Shown here in pieces: positions 10,997 through 23,046 of a stretch of DNA of 64,000 bases. Position 1 is the stretch's first letter. Each line of letters begins with the position of its first letter. The DNA is from Botryosphaeria dothidea (taxonomy: Eukaryota; Ascomycota; Dothideomycetes; Botryosphaeriales; Botryosphaeriaceae). A program made the translations under genes and the position numbers. The notes under the pieces are model-generated. The model had not been told where the DNA came from and did not search any database. It saw only the letters and a list, made by a program, of their open reading frames with translations. Location: assembly GCA_011503125.2 (NCBI GenBank), contig WWBZ02000016.1:806001-870000 (forward strand), written 5' to 3'.

Positions 10997-11399
10997 GATG
11001 GGGGCGTTTTGAGAGGACTTTCGGGCTGGGGAGTTGGGTGGTAGGAGGTCGAGATATCTGGGGTGGTGGTGAGTTGATTTTTGAGCGCTGCGAAGAGTGA
11101 TGGTGCAAGCCACGATGATGAGTAATTGAACTTGAATCTTGTTTCATGTATATCTCACGTATGGGGTATCCACAGCTTTCCCTGCCGCTATCCCGTCGCG
11201 ATGCTGAATTTATGCCGGTATTCCTTCCCTTAACCCAACGCCGTCGTCCGTTCTTCAAAAAAAAAAAAAGGTATTATGCAAATATCGTAACTCATGAAGT
11301 TTTCAAAAGCCGCCATGTGAGATGATGCCGTCCACCCAAACATTTATCGAATCGTTTTTACATGTCTTTTACCATCCAGCGTCAAAGTATCTCAGGCGA

Positions 11400-11543
11400 C
11401 TATGCCTCGGACATCTCGCTCTCGCTGACCGGCGGGCGAGCGAAACCCATTCTCGCTTGCAGGAAGTAGATGAGATAGGCGACGAGGGCGATGACGATGA
11501 AGAGGATGAGGACGATGAGGAAGATGACGATGTTGCGCTTCAT
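11400..11543 (-). CDS. 47-aa single-pass tail-anchored microprotein
   Basis: Short frame beginning MKRNIVIFLIVL and ending SESEMSEA. Residues 4-29 are a continuous hydrophobic helix rich in Ile, Leu and Val. It is preceded by only Lys and Arg and followed by a short polar tail. The frame remains open upstream (to ~11891), but that part has Arg/Ser/His-rich composition unlike a real N-terminus, so I chose the last ATG. Such proteins may be subunits of membrane complexes or regulators of larger membrane proteins. No family is known to me. Confidence 0.5.
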   Translation of the reverse strand: MKRNIVIFLIVLILFIVIALVAYLIYFLQARMGFARPPVSESEMSEA

Positions 11544-12808
11544 TGTTGCGGTTGATGCGGGCGGGTTTAAGAGGTGGCTGGGATGCGGTGGCTGGGCGGA
11601 GGAGGCGTGTCGCGGAGCGTTTTCTCGCTGCTTTGTCGAAGAGGATTGAAGTTGGCGGGATTGATGAGAGGGAGAGGTCGTCGCAGGCGTCGCGAGACAG
11701 CGGACGAAGAGGGGTGTATGTGGTGGTGGTAGGAGTCGAGTGGAGCTGTGCAAGCGCTGGGTGTGTTGGCAGTGCGTTGGCGCGTGTGCGAGCTTCCTCA
11801 ATGAGCGGGCTGCTGCTCGCTGGAGGATAGGGGTCAGCAATCGGGCCTCAGAGCGTGATGTGCAGCAATTATGAGGATTCTTACAGAGCAAAAAGCAAGC
11901 TGTTGCTTCGTAGCTGCGTTGTTCGACAGCCCGAATGCGGAGATCGACCGGGGATGAGAGGCGGGAGCGGGATTGGCGTTGGCGGGGTCGATCTTGTCAG
12001 TCCTGCTTGGCTTTCGGCGCGCGCACCGCAAGGAAAGTGTGTGGAGATGGTGGGTGAAAGATGTGAGTGGAGTAACTTCTGGAATGTAACTCGCAGCGAG
12101 AACTACTTTTTGTAGAAATGCGCGGGCTGTTGGTGAGGCTGGACAGCGGGGTGGCTGGGAGAGGCTGGTGTCCGGGGCTGGACGGCGCTAATTTAGCCCC
12201 GACACGCCCGCCAGCGCCAGCTTCGGCGCCTCCGCCATGCGTCACTGGTCAATGGCGTGAGAGCAGGTTTGTTGTGCTGTCACTGCGAGCTTGGACGAGA
12301 GCCAACTGCCTGCTGTGTGCGATTAGGTGCGGCTGGCTGCGTCCCCCGGACAACTTGTTGTGGATGAGAGTGAGCTGGTCGACGGGTACCTTGCAGCTCG
12401 CCCGCCATGCCCTGAAATTGGCGTGGGTTGCACAACACCTGCGGAAGTCAGGCTCATCCTGGCTGCATACGGTCGCTACAGCCCAAGATGAACGATATAG
12501 GGACAGCAAGGCCATCGTAACTCCGCTCGTGGCCACGCGCACCTCATCACAGCGGTAGGCCGTTGTGATAGGACGATGCCTTCCACAGCAGATGCGCATC
12601 CTATCAGCGCGGATTGCCTGATCGGGTTGCTGACATCATGGCTTAACTCCGCTCATTGTCCGTTGATTCCATCAGAGACGGACTTAAGCTCTCTTAGACC
12701 TCAACTCTGCACTACATGAACAAGAGCTTTGGAACTGGTCTCCATACAGTGCTCAACCACCTTTTGCCATCGACTTCAGCTGCCCGAATCAAGTGAAACG
12801 CAAGCAAA
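11544..12808. other. Intergenic region before the EthD gene
   Basis: No supported gene. It separates the housekeeping-type genes on the left from the metabolic cluster. Open frames here have no recognisable domains. Confidence 0.4.
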
Positions 12809-13291
12809 ATGGCCTCATCATCCACACAGAGCAAGGAAACCACCGAGAAGGTCATCAAGGTCCAAATTCTCCACTTCCGAAACCCTGCAATGACCGAGGA
12901 GGAGTATTACGAGCACTGGGGCAACCACCATGCTAAGATGGCTGCATCGTGGTTGGCTCGAAATGGAGTCTTGAAATATGCGGTGGTGAGTTTGAAATTA
13001 CTCCTTCAATCCCCAGAGGCTGAGTTTATTATCCGCAATAAGTATCACACCCCTCAGAGCTATCGAGACCAGATATCTCCCATGGCCGAGAAGGCCGGTT
13101 GGAAGATCCATGACCATGACGGCTCTGCCGAGATGTGGGTGCGGAGCCTCGACGACTTGGTAGCCGCAACGCAGGATCCGGATTACATTGCCAACATTCA
13201 CCCTGACGAGGCAGTATTCCTGGACAAGAGCAAGACAGAGGTCATTATCGGATGGGAGGAAGTCAGAGTGCGTGATGGAAAAGTTGTCTGA
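12809..13291 (+). CDS. EthD-domain protein (dimeric alpha-beta barrel)
   Basis: Best read as two exons, 12809-12985 and 13043-13291, giving ~141 aa. The 57-nt intron (GTGAGT donor, AATAAG acceptor) is a multiple of three without a stop, so a retained form would add 19 residues. Family hallmarks are HFRNPAMTEEEYYEHWGNHHAK near residues 22-43 and the final EVIIGWEEV strand. EthD proteins form ferredoxin-like dimers. In fungi they sit in aromatic-polyketide and aromatic-degradation clusters, where relatives act as dehydratases, cyclases or muconolactone-isomerase-like enzymes. It heads the cluster and is convergent with the P450 to its right. Confidence 0.8.
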   Translation: MASSSTQSKETTEKVIKVQILHFRNPAMTEEEYYEHWGNHHAKMAASWLARNGVLKYAVVSLKLLLQSPEAEFIIRNKYHTPQSYRDQISPMAEKAGWKIHDHDGSAEMWVRSLDDLVAATQDPDYIANIHPDEAVFLDKSKTEVIIGWEEVRVRDGKVV

Positions 13292-13388
13292 CGAATGCAA
13301 GGATTTGGATTGTTACACGTTGCAGCTACAAAGAAAACTAAAACAACACTCATGATTTACCAACTTTCAGATAGCACAGCATTTCCCA

Positions 13389-14934
13389 CTAAAAGTTCTT
13401 CCTCCGCGTCACATGCACCATCACCTCTTCTGCCTTCGGTTGCAACACACCCCTATCCAACTCTTCCATGCCCTGTTCTGTCATCTTTGGGTCCATCCTC
13501 ACATCATACTTTAGATACAACGCCCCCAATGTCAGGAAAATCTGCACTCTCGCCAGGTGCATGCCAATACAGTTCCTGGGTCCCGTGTTGAAGGGTCTGA
13601 ACATGGTCTTCATATCTGGAGTCGGATTAGCCCAGCGCTCCGGTTTGAACGCCAGCGGGTCCGGGAAGACCGAGGGGTCACGATGCGTTGCCCAGCCGAG
13701 ATTGGCTACGAGCGTACCCGCTGGTACATAGTGGCCGCCAATCACTTTTCCAGGCGAGCGGCGAGGTAGATTCGTGGGCAAAGGGCCGCGAAGGCGCAGG
13801 ACCTCGTCGAAGACCATGCTCAAGTAAGGCTATCAAACCGTCAGCGCACAACCCCCGACGGACATTCGGGTACCTTCACATACCAGCCTATCAAGCTCCT
13901 TGAAGCTGGGGAAAACGCCCACATCCGCAAACGCGCCGCGAATCTCGTCCACCAACCTCCTCCTCACTTCCGGGTGCCGGTCCACCTCATACACAAAATA
14001 CAGCACCGTCGTCAGCGACGTCCCCGTCCCCGCCTGCAGGAAAATCAGCGCATTCTCCATCAACTCCTCGTCCGAAAACGCCGTCCCCGTCTCCTTGTCC
14101 TGCGCGTCGAACATGCGCTTCAGCAGCGACCCCTCGCCCACGCTCCGGTCCCGCACCCGCGCCCGAAACTCGTCGACGCACTCGCGCGCGAACCGCACCA
14201 GGCGCGGCCGCGCGCGCACCGACTCCTGGACGAAGGCCGTCGGCAGCCACTCGATGCACGGCACCATGCCCTTGAGCGCGGTGACATTGATGAAGGCGTC
14301 GACGTCGCGGGCCTGCTGCGTCCCCGTCCCGGCGAGGCAGCCGAAGCAGCGGTCGAAGCTGAGCTCGCTGACGACGTCGAAGAACAGGGCGCGCGCGCGC
14401 GGCCAGATCGACGGGCTGTGCGCCGTGCTCGAGCGCGTCCAGGAAGCGGCGGACCAGCGCGGCGATGCGCGGCTCGGCCTTGAGCACGCCCGCCAGCGAG
14501 AAGCCGTGCGACTGGAGGCGCCGGATGCGCGCGTGCTCGAGCCGGTCGGAGGTGTTGAAGACGTTGGAGGTGCCGGTGATGGAGAAGCCGTCGTAGAAGG
14601 CGGTGTCTTTGAGGCAGGGGTTGGAGGATTGGCCGTAGATGTCTTTGATGGAGGGCATGCAGCTGAAGACGAGCTCGTTGGGGCCGATGCGGGCGACGGG
14701 GCCGTAGCGCTGGAGCCATTGGTAGCGCTTGCGCGTGGAGCGTCCTTGGAGGGAGGCCCAGGTGGCGTGCCAGGAGGTGATTTTGCCGAGGACAGGCCCG
14801 GGGAATTTGGAGAGCGGGTGGAAGCAGAGTCGGTAGGTGATTATGGCGCTGGCGTAGAGAAGAGCACCTAGAGCGGTGGCGATTGCATAGGTTGTCCAGG
14901 TGGCAGCCGGTGCCAAGGAATTGAGGATAGCCAT
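13389..14934 (-). pseudogene. Cytochrome P450 with a frameshift in a GC repeat
   Basis: Microsomal P450 of about 500 residues: N-terminal membrane helix, FPGP hinge, I-helix FLQAGTGTS, ExxR as EVLR and heme loop FNTGPRNCIG with its Cys ligand. Exons are 13884-14934 and 13389-13829, joined by a 54-nt GTATGT intron. Within the first exon the frame changes at an alternating GC run (14389-14401). Coding similarity continues immediately on both sides in different frames, and exon 1 is 1051 nt, two short of a multiple of three. The simplest explanation is loss of one GC unit, in the genome or in the assembly. If real, the enzyme is cut before its I-helix and the gene is dead. Its place beside EthD and the PLP enzyme suggests it oxygenated the cluster substrate. 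Confidence 0.75.
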
Positions 14935-15449
14935 GGTGGGTGGTGAGTTTGGCGACCATTCGATTGGACTCTGGGACAGCCCATTTCAGCCAAAGTACTC
15001 CGTGGGAGTTTCTCCATCGGCCTTGCTGTGCCTCCCCCAGAATCTGAAGTTGTGGCGGTGGTCGAGGCCGTCGGGGTTTGTGGGGTTTTGCGGGGATGGA
15101 GGTACATTTCGAGGCATATCCGCGGATCAACCCACACTCCCGCTGCGGGTGTGCCGATGGGATAATGCCGCAGACGGCTGTTCGGCCGCCCACCGGCTCC
15201 TCTGGTCTTACGATGGCCATGGTCGGTAAAGTTGGGGGTCGGAGGTCTTTACTGCATCAGACAGCCGAACCAAAAATGTCCGCTCGGCGGAAGCTGGGGC
15301 CAGAAAGCACCTGGCTGTGGAAAGATGATGCGTCTTGGAGCTGATGTCAACAAGGAACAGCCATGAACTAGAGTGTAGGATGCTTATCAGAAGAGGTAGG
15401 CACGCTAGGGCGAAACCCCCCTACTTCTGGGAGAACCGTAGCGCTGCTG
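14935..15449. other. Spacer upstream of the P450
   Basis: It holds the presumed P450 promoter and the 3' end region of the PLP enzyme. No gene was seen. Confidence 0.4.
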
Positions 15450-16876
15450 CTATTGGAGGTGTTTGCCTTCGCGTATCTCCAAGCAAACAGCCTTCAAGGC
15501 CCTGGCTCCGTGTTCAAAGTCTTCCTCCTGGAGATACACTTGAGATGAAAAGCGAGCCCACCAAATGCTCTTGTATATGAATATTGCAATGGACACCCGA
15601 TGTTCTTCCAATAACTTCTTGGTCATGTACTTGGTGACTTCCGAAGCCTCCTCAAGCGGTAGAGCAGTCATAAAAGGTACCATCTGCTTCAATATTGCAT
15701 CATTCTCGTCTGTGATCCCCCCCGCAAGCTTCAGAGGCAACATGACACTAAACATGCAGCAGTCCCGAACAAAGTCACCCTCCATGGAAGCAGTGAACAA
15801 GATCGAAGCAACTCTCGAAGCCATCTTGCGAGACAAGTTTACGCAGTATGCCATTATCTCGGCTTCGCCGCCGCAAACTTCCCTTCGGAAGCGCAGAGCT
15901 TCCGGTATGCAGAGACACGGAACACTGCCAACGGCATCAGCTCTTTCATACTGGGTGTCGAAATCATTGTTTGCGAGCCGTGTCCGGCATTCGGTGCTGT
16001 GGGCAGTGACCTCTGATGGTGGGTCTGGGGAAGCCAATTCGCGGGTTGGAGCAGACAGGTTTCCTGGATCCTCATGGAAGTAACGGCACGTTGCAGCATC
16101 GCGAAACATGTCGTGGTGCCGCCGAGGACAGTGGAACACGGTGCATGGCCGCGGAACGAACAGCCATTTGTGGCAATCGGCGACGAAGAAGTCCGGCTTT
16201 AGCGTCCCAAGGTCCAAAGGGAGATGACCAATCCCGTGCGCACCGTCGAGGAGCGTCAAGACGCCTTCCTCTCGAGCAACTTCGATCAAGCTTTCGAAAG
16301 GCAATCTTGCGGCGGGAAGAGCCGTAACCGTGTCGAGAATGGCAATTTTGACCTGGCCTCGATGATTTGTCAACGCGGTGCGGAAGAGCTGTAGTATCTC
16401 GCGGTCCGTGACGGGATACGTGTTATGCAGCTGTACAGCCCCGGCTGGCGTGGATTCAACCGTGCGTGTAATGATGTTCTTGGTATGGTCATGGGTGGTG
16501 TCAAAGTACAGGATGAGGTCTCCGGGCTGGAATTGAAGGGTCCGCAACAGCCCATCGATTGCCATCGTGGTGTTTTCCACGAACGCGAGCTCGTCCGTCG
16601 ATGTCCGAAGAAACTCGGCCATGGCCGCATGAGACTCCTCCAGAAGCCGCGGGAAATCATACAGCTTGAAGCAGTCGGGCGCTGCCTCTGCCATGTCCTG
16701 AAGCTCTCGCAACCTCTGGCGGACGGATCTCGGATAAGTCCCAAGACAGCCTGACGGTGTGAGCTGAAGTATGAATCCGAACACGAATACGACCCACCAT
16801 GGTTGAGATCCACAAACCCCTCCTGGAAAAGGAAATGCTGTTCTCTCAGCGGTCGCCCGAATAGGGGGCCAGCCAT
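15450..16876 (-). CDS. Class V PLP-dependent enzyme, LolT / isopenicillin-N-epimerase-like
   Basis: Exons 16798-16876 and 15450-16750 with a 47-nt intron (GTGGGT donor), giving 459 aa. The junction recreates the N-terminal LNHGCLGTYP block typical of this group (usually NHGSFGTYP). The PLP-lysine motif is DCHKW with Lys near 221, and the cofactor-contacting LLDGAHG lies near 193-199. The group includes cysteine desulfurase-like lyases, hercynylcysteine sulfoxide lyase, LolT of loline synthesis and isopenicillin-N epimerase, so the reaction (C-S or C-C lysis, racemisation, elimination) cannot be fixed. Its place between the P450 and the FAH hydrolase suggests work on a nitrogen- or sulfur-bearing intermediate. 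Confidence 0.8.
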
Positions 16877-18516
16877 TGTATCCAGAGATGAAATTCAGAC
16901 GCATAAGCAGAGCAGCGGTGGCTCGCTTTGAAATTCCTTCTCGCGAAGGCAATACGCGGCAGGTGGCCCACTGCCCGACCGGAAGGAGTAAGTATTCCCG
17001 AGCCAACGGAAGGCGAATCCCCAAACACGGCGTCTTCAGCTATACGGCGTCAATATGGTGAGCGTTTTGGAGACAGAACTGTACCATACACGGAAATGTT
17101 ACATCAGACGGTTCATAAGCAGCATGGAGCCCTCCAAGTGACTGGCTTTCGGCTTGTCCAAGGCAACTCTGGGGCTGTCGTGAAGGTATCAAATTTGTAG
17201 GTTACATCGGGTTTCCCGAAAATACGCGAGCCTTGCCGTTTTACACCCGAGACGCGCGGCCCGCAACCTACTGTTCTTCCTCCATTCATTAAACGGACCT
17301 GTCCCTTGGCGTTCTGGCTTACTCCGCCTGAAGATCAACAAGTTTGTCCAGCTCCGTCAAGCCACCTCGGACATCCAAAATGCGCAGCCTACCGCCAGTG
17401 CTTTTCTCAGTGTTATATTTTCTGGTTTCTTGCTCGTCTTTCCCAACCAAACTCGGCCAAATCTGCTCCTACCCTTCTTGATATTTGTAGCATACACGTG
17501 CTCTCAACGCATGCAAGGTACTGGTAAAATATTCGCACCCACTAAGCATCCGTCGGTGCCGCATTTGCAATATCAGTTATTATAAAATACATCAATCGGA
17601 CGTTTTGTGGCTTCTTCTTGAATGGTCGAGAAAGCGTGTGTGCTCGGACTTTAGGAGTGCTCGGTCTTAACGACCACGAAAGTATACATCGTCCGATCTG
17701 GAAAACGGGTTCCATTTCAGCCGGCAGTTATATTCCTGCCGGAGCGCATGAATCTCGTTTGCGTGGTCTCTTACAGGCATGCCAAAGTCCGGTCCACCTT
17801 TCCAATTTGCCACCGACTTTCTCCAAGATTGCCCAATCGCTCAATCAACGCCCTTCGCTTCTAATTCCTTTCACCTAGCAGCAGCTGCTTTGTGGGGTAA
17901 GCCCATCAATCATCAAAATGAAGTGCCTTCAATCAATAGAAAGCCTTGTTCCATGTTGGATGTTAGCTATGTCCGTGACTCGGCACTACGTCTTCGATGA
18001 CAGACTTGTCCGAGATCAGCTTTCCTTTGACCATGGTGTTTGACAGAGATCTTGGCATCCGCTAAGGCTTTCTCAGATACGTTTCAATGCCTTTAAATCA
18101 TTACTGTGACTCGGTGCCGAAAGCATAATGGATATGCGTGGACTCACTCCTGCAAGCTTATGTCTTCGGAGTCCATCAATTGCACAGTTCGTTGTCTTTT
18201 GGCTTAATGTATGGATGTTCTGACCTAAGAGAACTACGTGAGCTTTAGTGAGGTTGAACAGCCGGGCCGTCCCAAATGTCCGGATTACCCGGTTCGGTAA
18301 TGAGAGCGCGGCCGACGTCAGCCGATGGGGTTGCCGACAGGAGCAACACGCACCGTTACGCACCCGCTTCCCCGCCGGAGTAGACGACATTCGCACAGAT
18401 TATTGTGCCCCAAAAGAAGAGTGAGAGCCTTCAAGTACTTATGCGAAGTGCTGTATCCGCAGGAGGGACCGTACAATCGTATTAACTGTTCAACGCCAAC
18501 TCAAAATCTAAGCACC
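16877..18516. other. 1.6-kb gene-free gap inside the cluster
   Basis: Shared upstream region of two divergent genes (PLP enzyme to the left, FAH protein to the right). It contains a CACGGAAAT element near 17088 resembling the CGGAA motifs of the PRISE/VOC promoter, and an AT-rich TTATAAAAT near 17580. No protein-coding frame with recognisable features was found. Confidence 0.4.
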
Positions 18517-19521
18517 ATGTCCTTCACAAACTTGATTCGCTTTAGGGATGAGCGTGGTAGAGTCCTCTTTGGCGATATACCGGAGAGCTCTCTTAACAAT
18601 CTTGTGGGAGCGTCCGTCACCGTTCTCGGGGGTGACCCCTTCGAAGGTGGCGTATCAGCTACCTCTGAGAAAGCCGTCGTTAAAGAAGTGAGTGCTTGCA
18701 TATTTCAATCCGTACTCCGTAAACTACTAATTACGGAGAAAGGTACTCTCTCCAATTGAACACACCCCTCTCTTCCTCTGCGTAGGATTGAACTACCTGG
18801 CGCACATCGTCGAAACCAAGGTAACTCACAGCGATTCCCACAATCTCCTCTCAGTATAGTCACTAACCTCACAAAAGAATGAAGTTCCGCCCAGCCCAGT
18901 CCTATTCCTCAAGCCCGCAGATGCCCTCGCCGGCCCATACGACGAGATCGACATCCCGCCCCACGCACACCTCATGGACTATGAGGCACGTTTCCCCTCC
19001 ATCACCCCTCCCTCTGCCCCCCTCCCAAGATAACACCCCTTCCACAGGGCGAACTCTGCTTCATCATCTCCCGCGACGGCAAGAACATCCCCGCCGCCGC
19101 CGCCGACTCGTACATCCTCGGCTACACCGTCGGCAACGACCTGTCCTCGCGCCACTGGCAGCGCCCGCCGCACGCGGGCGGCCAGTACTGCTACGCCAAA
19201 GGCTTCGACGGCTTCGCGCCCATCGGCCCCACCATCCGCAGCACCGCGTCCACCGATCCGAAGAGCTTGGAGCTCGTGACGTGGGTGAACGGGGAGGAGA
19301 GGCAGCGCACGAGTACGGGGGATCTGGTGTTTGGGCCAAGGGAGATCGTGGAGCATCTCTCCAAGGGTGCGACGCTGCGGAAGGGGACGGTGGTCATGAC
19401 GGGGACGCCGAGCGGGATTGCTAGTAGGCGGAAGCCGGAGCCCTGGTTGAGGAAGGGGGACGTGGTCAAGGTGGAGATCAGCGGGATTGGGGCGATTGAG
19501 AACAAGTTGACGGGCTTTTGA
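18517..19521 (+). CDS. Fumarylacetoacetate hydrolase (FAH) family protein
   Basis: Four exons (18517-18687, 18743-18820, 18878-18985, 19048-19521) give 276 aa. The third intron has a GC donor (GAG then GCACGT) and a normal CACAG end; no GT site nearby keeps the frame. The FAH fold signatures are GLNYLAH near residue 70, metal ligands in MDYEGEL and GNDLSSRHW, and MTGTPSGI near the C-terminus. Family members hydrolyse or decarboxylate 1,3-diketone or ring-fission products such as 2-hydroxyhepta-2,4-diene-1,7-dioate, or act as oxaloacetate decarboxylase and acylpyruvase. Beside an extradiol-dioxygenase-like gene, a role downstream of aromatic ring cleavage is reasonable but unproven. Confidence 0.85.
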
Positions 19522-19775
19522 GGCAGGTATCGCTTCACGAAGGTGTTTATACTGCCAATGGATTTTTGGCCGGCCCTATTTTCCATCGCGTGTCTGATCT
19601 GTGATCGAGCTGCAGGGATCGCATCAGCGAAGAAACAGTTATGCATATCACGAAAGCTGCAGCCCATCCAACCTTAAACACCCGTCCTGCACTACTTAAT
19701 CCACGTTGAGTTTCCATCCCCGCCGGGCGGGAGCAAAGTTGATTAACTCGCCGCGACGCCCTCACCCACCCCATC

Positions 19776-22767
19776 CTACCCAGCCGCCCCCGCACACGCC
19801 CTCGCAAACACCCTCAGCTTACACTTGACCCCCTCCCAAACCAGACACCTCATCGGCCCCAGCTCCAGCATCTCTATACACGCCGCGAGCACCCCCTCCG
19901 GCGCCCCCAACCCCACCCTCTCCCCACCCGCCCTCGTCAACACCGGCACCCCCTGCCTGTGCCTCAAGAACCCCTGCACCGACGCGTCCTCCCACGGCAG
20001 CGCATCGATCGGCACCATCTCCCCCTCCTCCGCGCCCCCGCACGCCCTCTCCCCTCCCTCCTCCGTCGACGCGCTGTACGCCCACAGCACCAGCGCCGCG
20101 CGGTACGCCGCCGCGGCCCACCAGATGGGGCGGCGCGCGGGCTCCATCGCGCGCAGCAGCCGCAGCACCTGGCCGCAGTGCACGAGCACCTCCTCGGGGT
20201 CGCACAGCCACGACGCGGGCAGGGCGGAGGGGCCGGGCGCCGCCGCGGCGGCGGCGCAGGCGCGGGCGTAGGCCTCGATCTCGCGGAAGGAGGTGAAGAG
20301 GTTGAGGGCGACGAGGTGGAAGAGGACGAGGTTGGCGGCGTCGAGGGCGGCGAGGTTGGTGCGCTGCCGGGTGGCCGCCGCGTCGGCGAGCTCGCGCCAG
20401 CGGTGCAGCAGCGACTTGATCTCGGCGTGCTGCAGCATCGTGGACATTTGCGTCATGGTTCTGTGGAGCTTGAGCGGCTGGTTCATGGTCGACGAGAGGC
20501 CGAGCGATTGGTGGAAGCTGCTGACGAGCGCGTGGAGGGGGTAGAGGAGCAGGCGCAGGTGGAAGGGGGTGAGGCGCGCCATTTCAGGGCGCTGGGTGTC
20601 GTTGCTCGAGAGGAAGTGGAAGAGGTCGCGGAGGGAGCTGCGCGGGCGGTTGCGCAGGGCGGTGATGGTGGCGGGGACGGAATCGTCGGGGGCCTGGAGG
20701 GCTTGTCGCCATGCGGAGGAGCTGGTAGCGCGCCAGAGGGCGTCGTCGTCTGGAACGGGGCCTTCGAGTTCTGTGATGGAGAGGAGGGGTGGGGTGTCGT
20801 AGAAGAGGCTCAGTTCCTGGTCGACGACCACCCATGTGTAGATTAACCTGGCGGAGAGGTATTAGAGAGTGTCCGATAGGAGTGAAGGAACTTCGAACCT
20901 GGATCTGGTCTCGTGGTCGGACCATTCTGCCCAGATTTGCTCGATGTTGAGATTTGTCTCCGCAGCCTGCCAGCAAACTTCAGCAGCGCTGAAGAATCTT
21001 ATGTTTCTCAGAATCTCGATTACCAAGTTAGCTGCTGCAAGTCGAGATCCAATTGCTCTGCTCACCGTGAGATACATATGACGGTGGCCCACTCCAATAT
21101 CCATCTGCCATTTCTCCCCACTCCAGGCTGCTTGCATGGTGTACATCAACCCACACTGGACAGTGATCGCCGGTTCAGTGACCACGGCACCATGTTTATC
21201 TGTTCTTTCCATGTGAGAAAGACGGCATATCTCCATAAGGCCGCATACGATTCGGCGAGAGCATGGTGATGGATCCATCATGGCCCCGAAGCCAATCATG
21301 AGAAGCAAAAGTAGCGTTGCCCCTCGAGCACTGTTTGTGCGGATCAAATGGTTTGGATTGAGGAACCTTTTCGGAACGAAAGGATAATAAGGGTCGCAAT
21401 GGTGCAGGTAATTCATGAGAAAGGCGTAGAGAGCTTCAGTTGGGGGTAGCGGAAGAAAATCCAGGTCGTTCGAGGGCGTTCTGACACCATGCATCTCTGA
21501 AGCAGTATGGAAGACGCCTTGCACGATGGCGGAAACGCGCTCTCGTGTGCTTTCCGTAAGTCGTACTACTTCGATGGATTGGTTCATCGGAAAATTGATT
21601 TGAAAGCTTCCAGTGCTCCAGCGTCTACAGTTTTCCGCGAACAGGCTTATATTCTCCTTGTCCCGCCGGATCGGAATCGATTTTGAGAAAGGCAGACATT
21701 GCGCCAGAGTCCAAAACTCGTAGTCTCGAGGCCTTGGCTCATTACTGTCTCCTTCCCCATCAACGGATTCTCCGGAGAAGATATCCACGGATAGCGGCGA
21801 ATTGTGATCCTGATTTGTGAGGAGTACGGACTCGTCGAGATTTGCTTGCATTGGAAAAGCAGAAGACTGTTTCTCAAAATCTGGTGTCTGGCCCGATAGC
21901 TCCGGTGAGCGTTGATTTAAAAGATGTGGTGTTTGAAAACGTGGTGTTTTAAAAATATCCAAATCAATGCCTGAGGAGAGAGAAGCTGCTGATTGCCATT
22001 GTGAAGGACTAAATATCTTGGACCAGTCAATAGCGATGTCTTCCGGGCCAAACAAGCTTGGGTCTAGCAAAGATGGAGCCTCCAGATTCCCGGGACCGGA
22101 GGTACTGGGAGATTCAGATTCCCGGTTGGATGATGCGTTTTTCTCAACTTGGCTTGACGGGAGCTCTCTCGATCGAAGATCCGATGTATCAGGAGATGCG
22201 GTTGAAATGTCCCTGTGCTGCTCATTGTTCTCCTGCGAAAGTTCTATGTCCATGATAGATGGGTTAACTTGAGGTGATGCTACGGGATCCACGGATGCAA
22301 GAAGGTCTTGGGGACCGGAAGACGCGGATCGACGAGCCTTGCGTGAAATGCACTGTAACCCTTTTGACTGACAGCGATTGCAGGGGTATTTATGATCACA
22401 CTTGGTCTTCGATCTGGCGCAGTTCATGCATGCGACAGCGGTGCGCGGACGGCCTGCGGCGGAAGCATCTGCCTCGTTCTGCTTTTCTGCTGCTACTTCC
22501 TCGCCGTGGCTTCGATAGTGTTTCTGAACGAGCTCTCTGTTGTATTGATGAGCCTGTTTCCTCGTGGAGGGCGCAATTTCCTGGTCGCCTACCGCCGCGT
22601 GAATGTCAAATGACAGATGCTGCATTCAAAAGGGCGGACTTTCGTGTCTGCTCTAGATGAGTGATTGACCACAACAGCAGGGGAACAATAGACTAACGGG
22701 TGAGCACGTGGCGCTGCACATGTTCGCTTCGACTGAAGCCACGCCCACAGTATGTGCAAAATATCAT
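19776..22767 (-). CDS. Transcription factor with two C2H2 fingers plus Zn2Cys6 cluster
   Basis: Four exons (22698-22767, 22593-22647, 20899-22536, 19776-20847) join in phase to 944 aa. Both C2H2 fingers are rebuilt across introns: CTYCGRGFSRSEHVQRHVLTH and the next one starting FECSICHLTFTRR with His from exon 3. About 35 residues later comes a Zn2Cys6 cluster, CMNCARSKTKCDHKYPCNRCQSKGLQC. A Ser/Pro-rich stretch follows, then a fungal-specific regulatory domain (FYPFVPKRFL-like block as YYPFVPKRFLNP near residue 400). The mixed finger type is found in a minority of fungal regulators. Lying in the middle of the cluster, it is the best candidate for its pathway-specific activator. Zn2Cys6 proteins usually bind CGG-type triplets, which are abundant in the PRISE/VOC promoter. 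Confidence 0.85.
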
Positions 22768-23046
22768 TGCGAACTGCGTGTTTTCGCGGACCACACAGCG
22801 ACAAAAGAAGGGTAAAGGGTAAGGTCGACAGCAGAAGAGCGGCTCCAGCTTAACAGCGGCTGTACCCCGCAAAAAGGTCTGCGATCTACGGCTTGACAAG
22901 GGTCTGCCAGGGTCCTTGAGACGGGGTAGACTTGGCGCTGTCTCTGACTTGTGCAGTCGCACTTAACAAGATGTGGCTTTCTGCCCCCCGTTGCTTGGGG
23001 TACAATGCACCGATGTGACTTGCAGGAGGATATTGATTCTCTGGTA

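Noticed and set aside
14120..15220. 366-codon minus-strand frame covering the P450 5' half
   Set aside because: It is the P450 exon in a wrong frame (runs of Arg, Pro, Ala, Ser), made open by high GC.
19959..20846. Plus-strand frame opposite regulator exon 4
   Set aside because: Gly/Arg/Val-rich antisense of a GC-rich exon; no domain.
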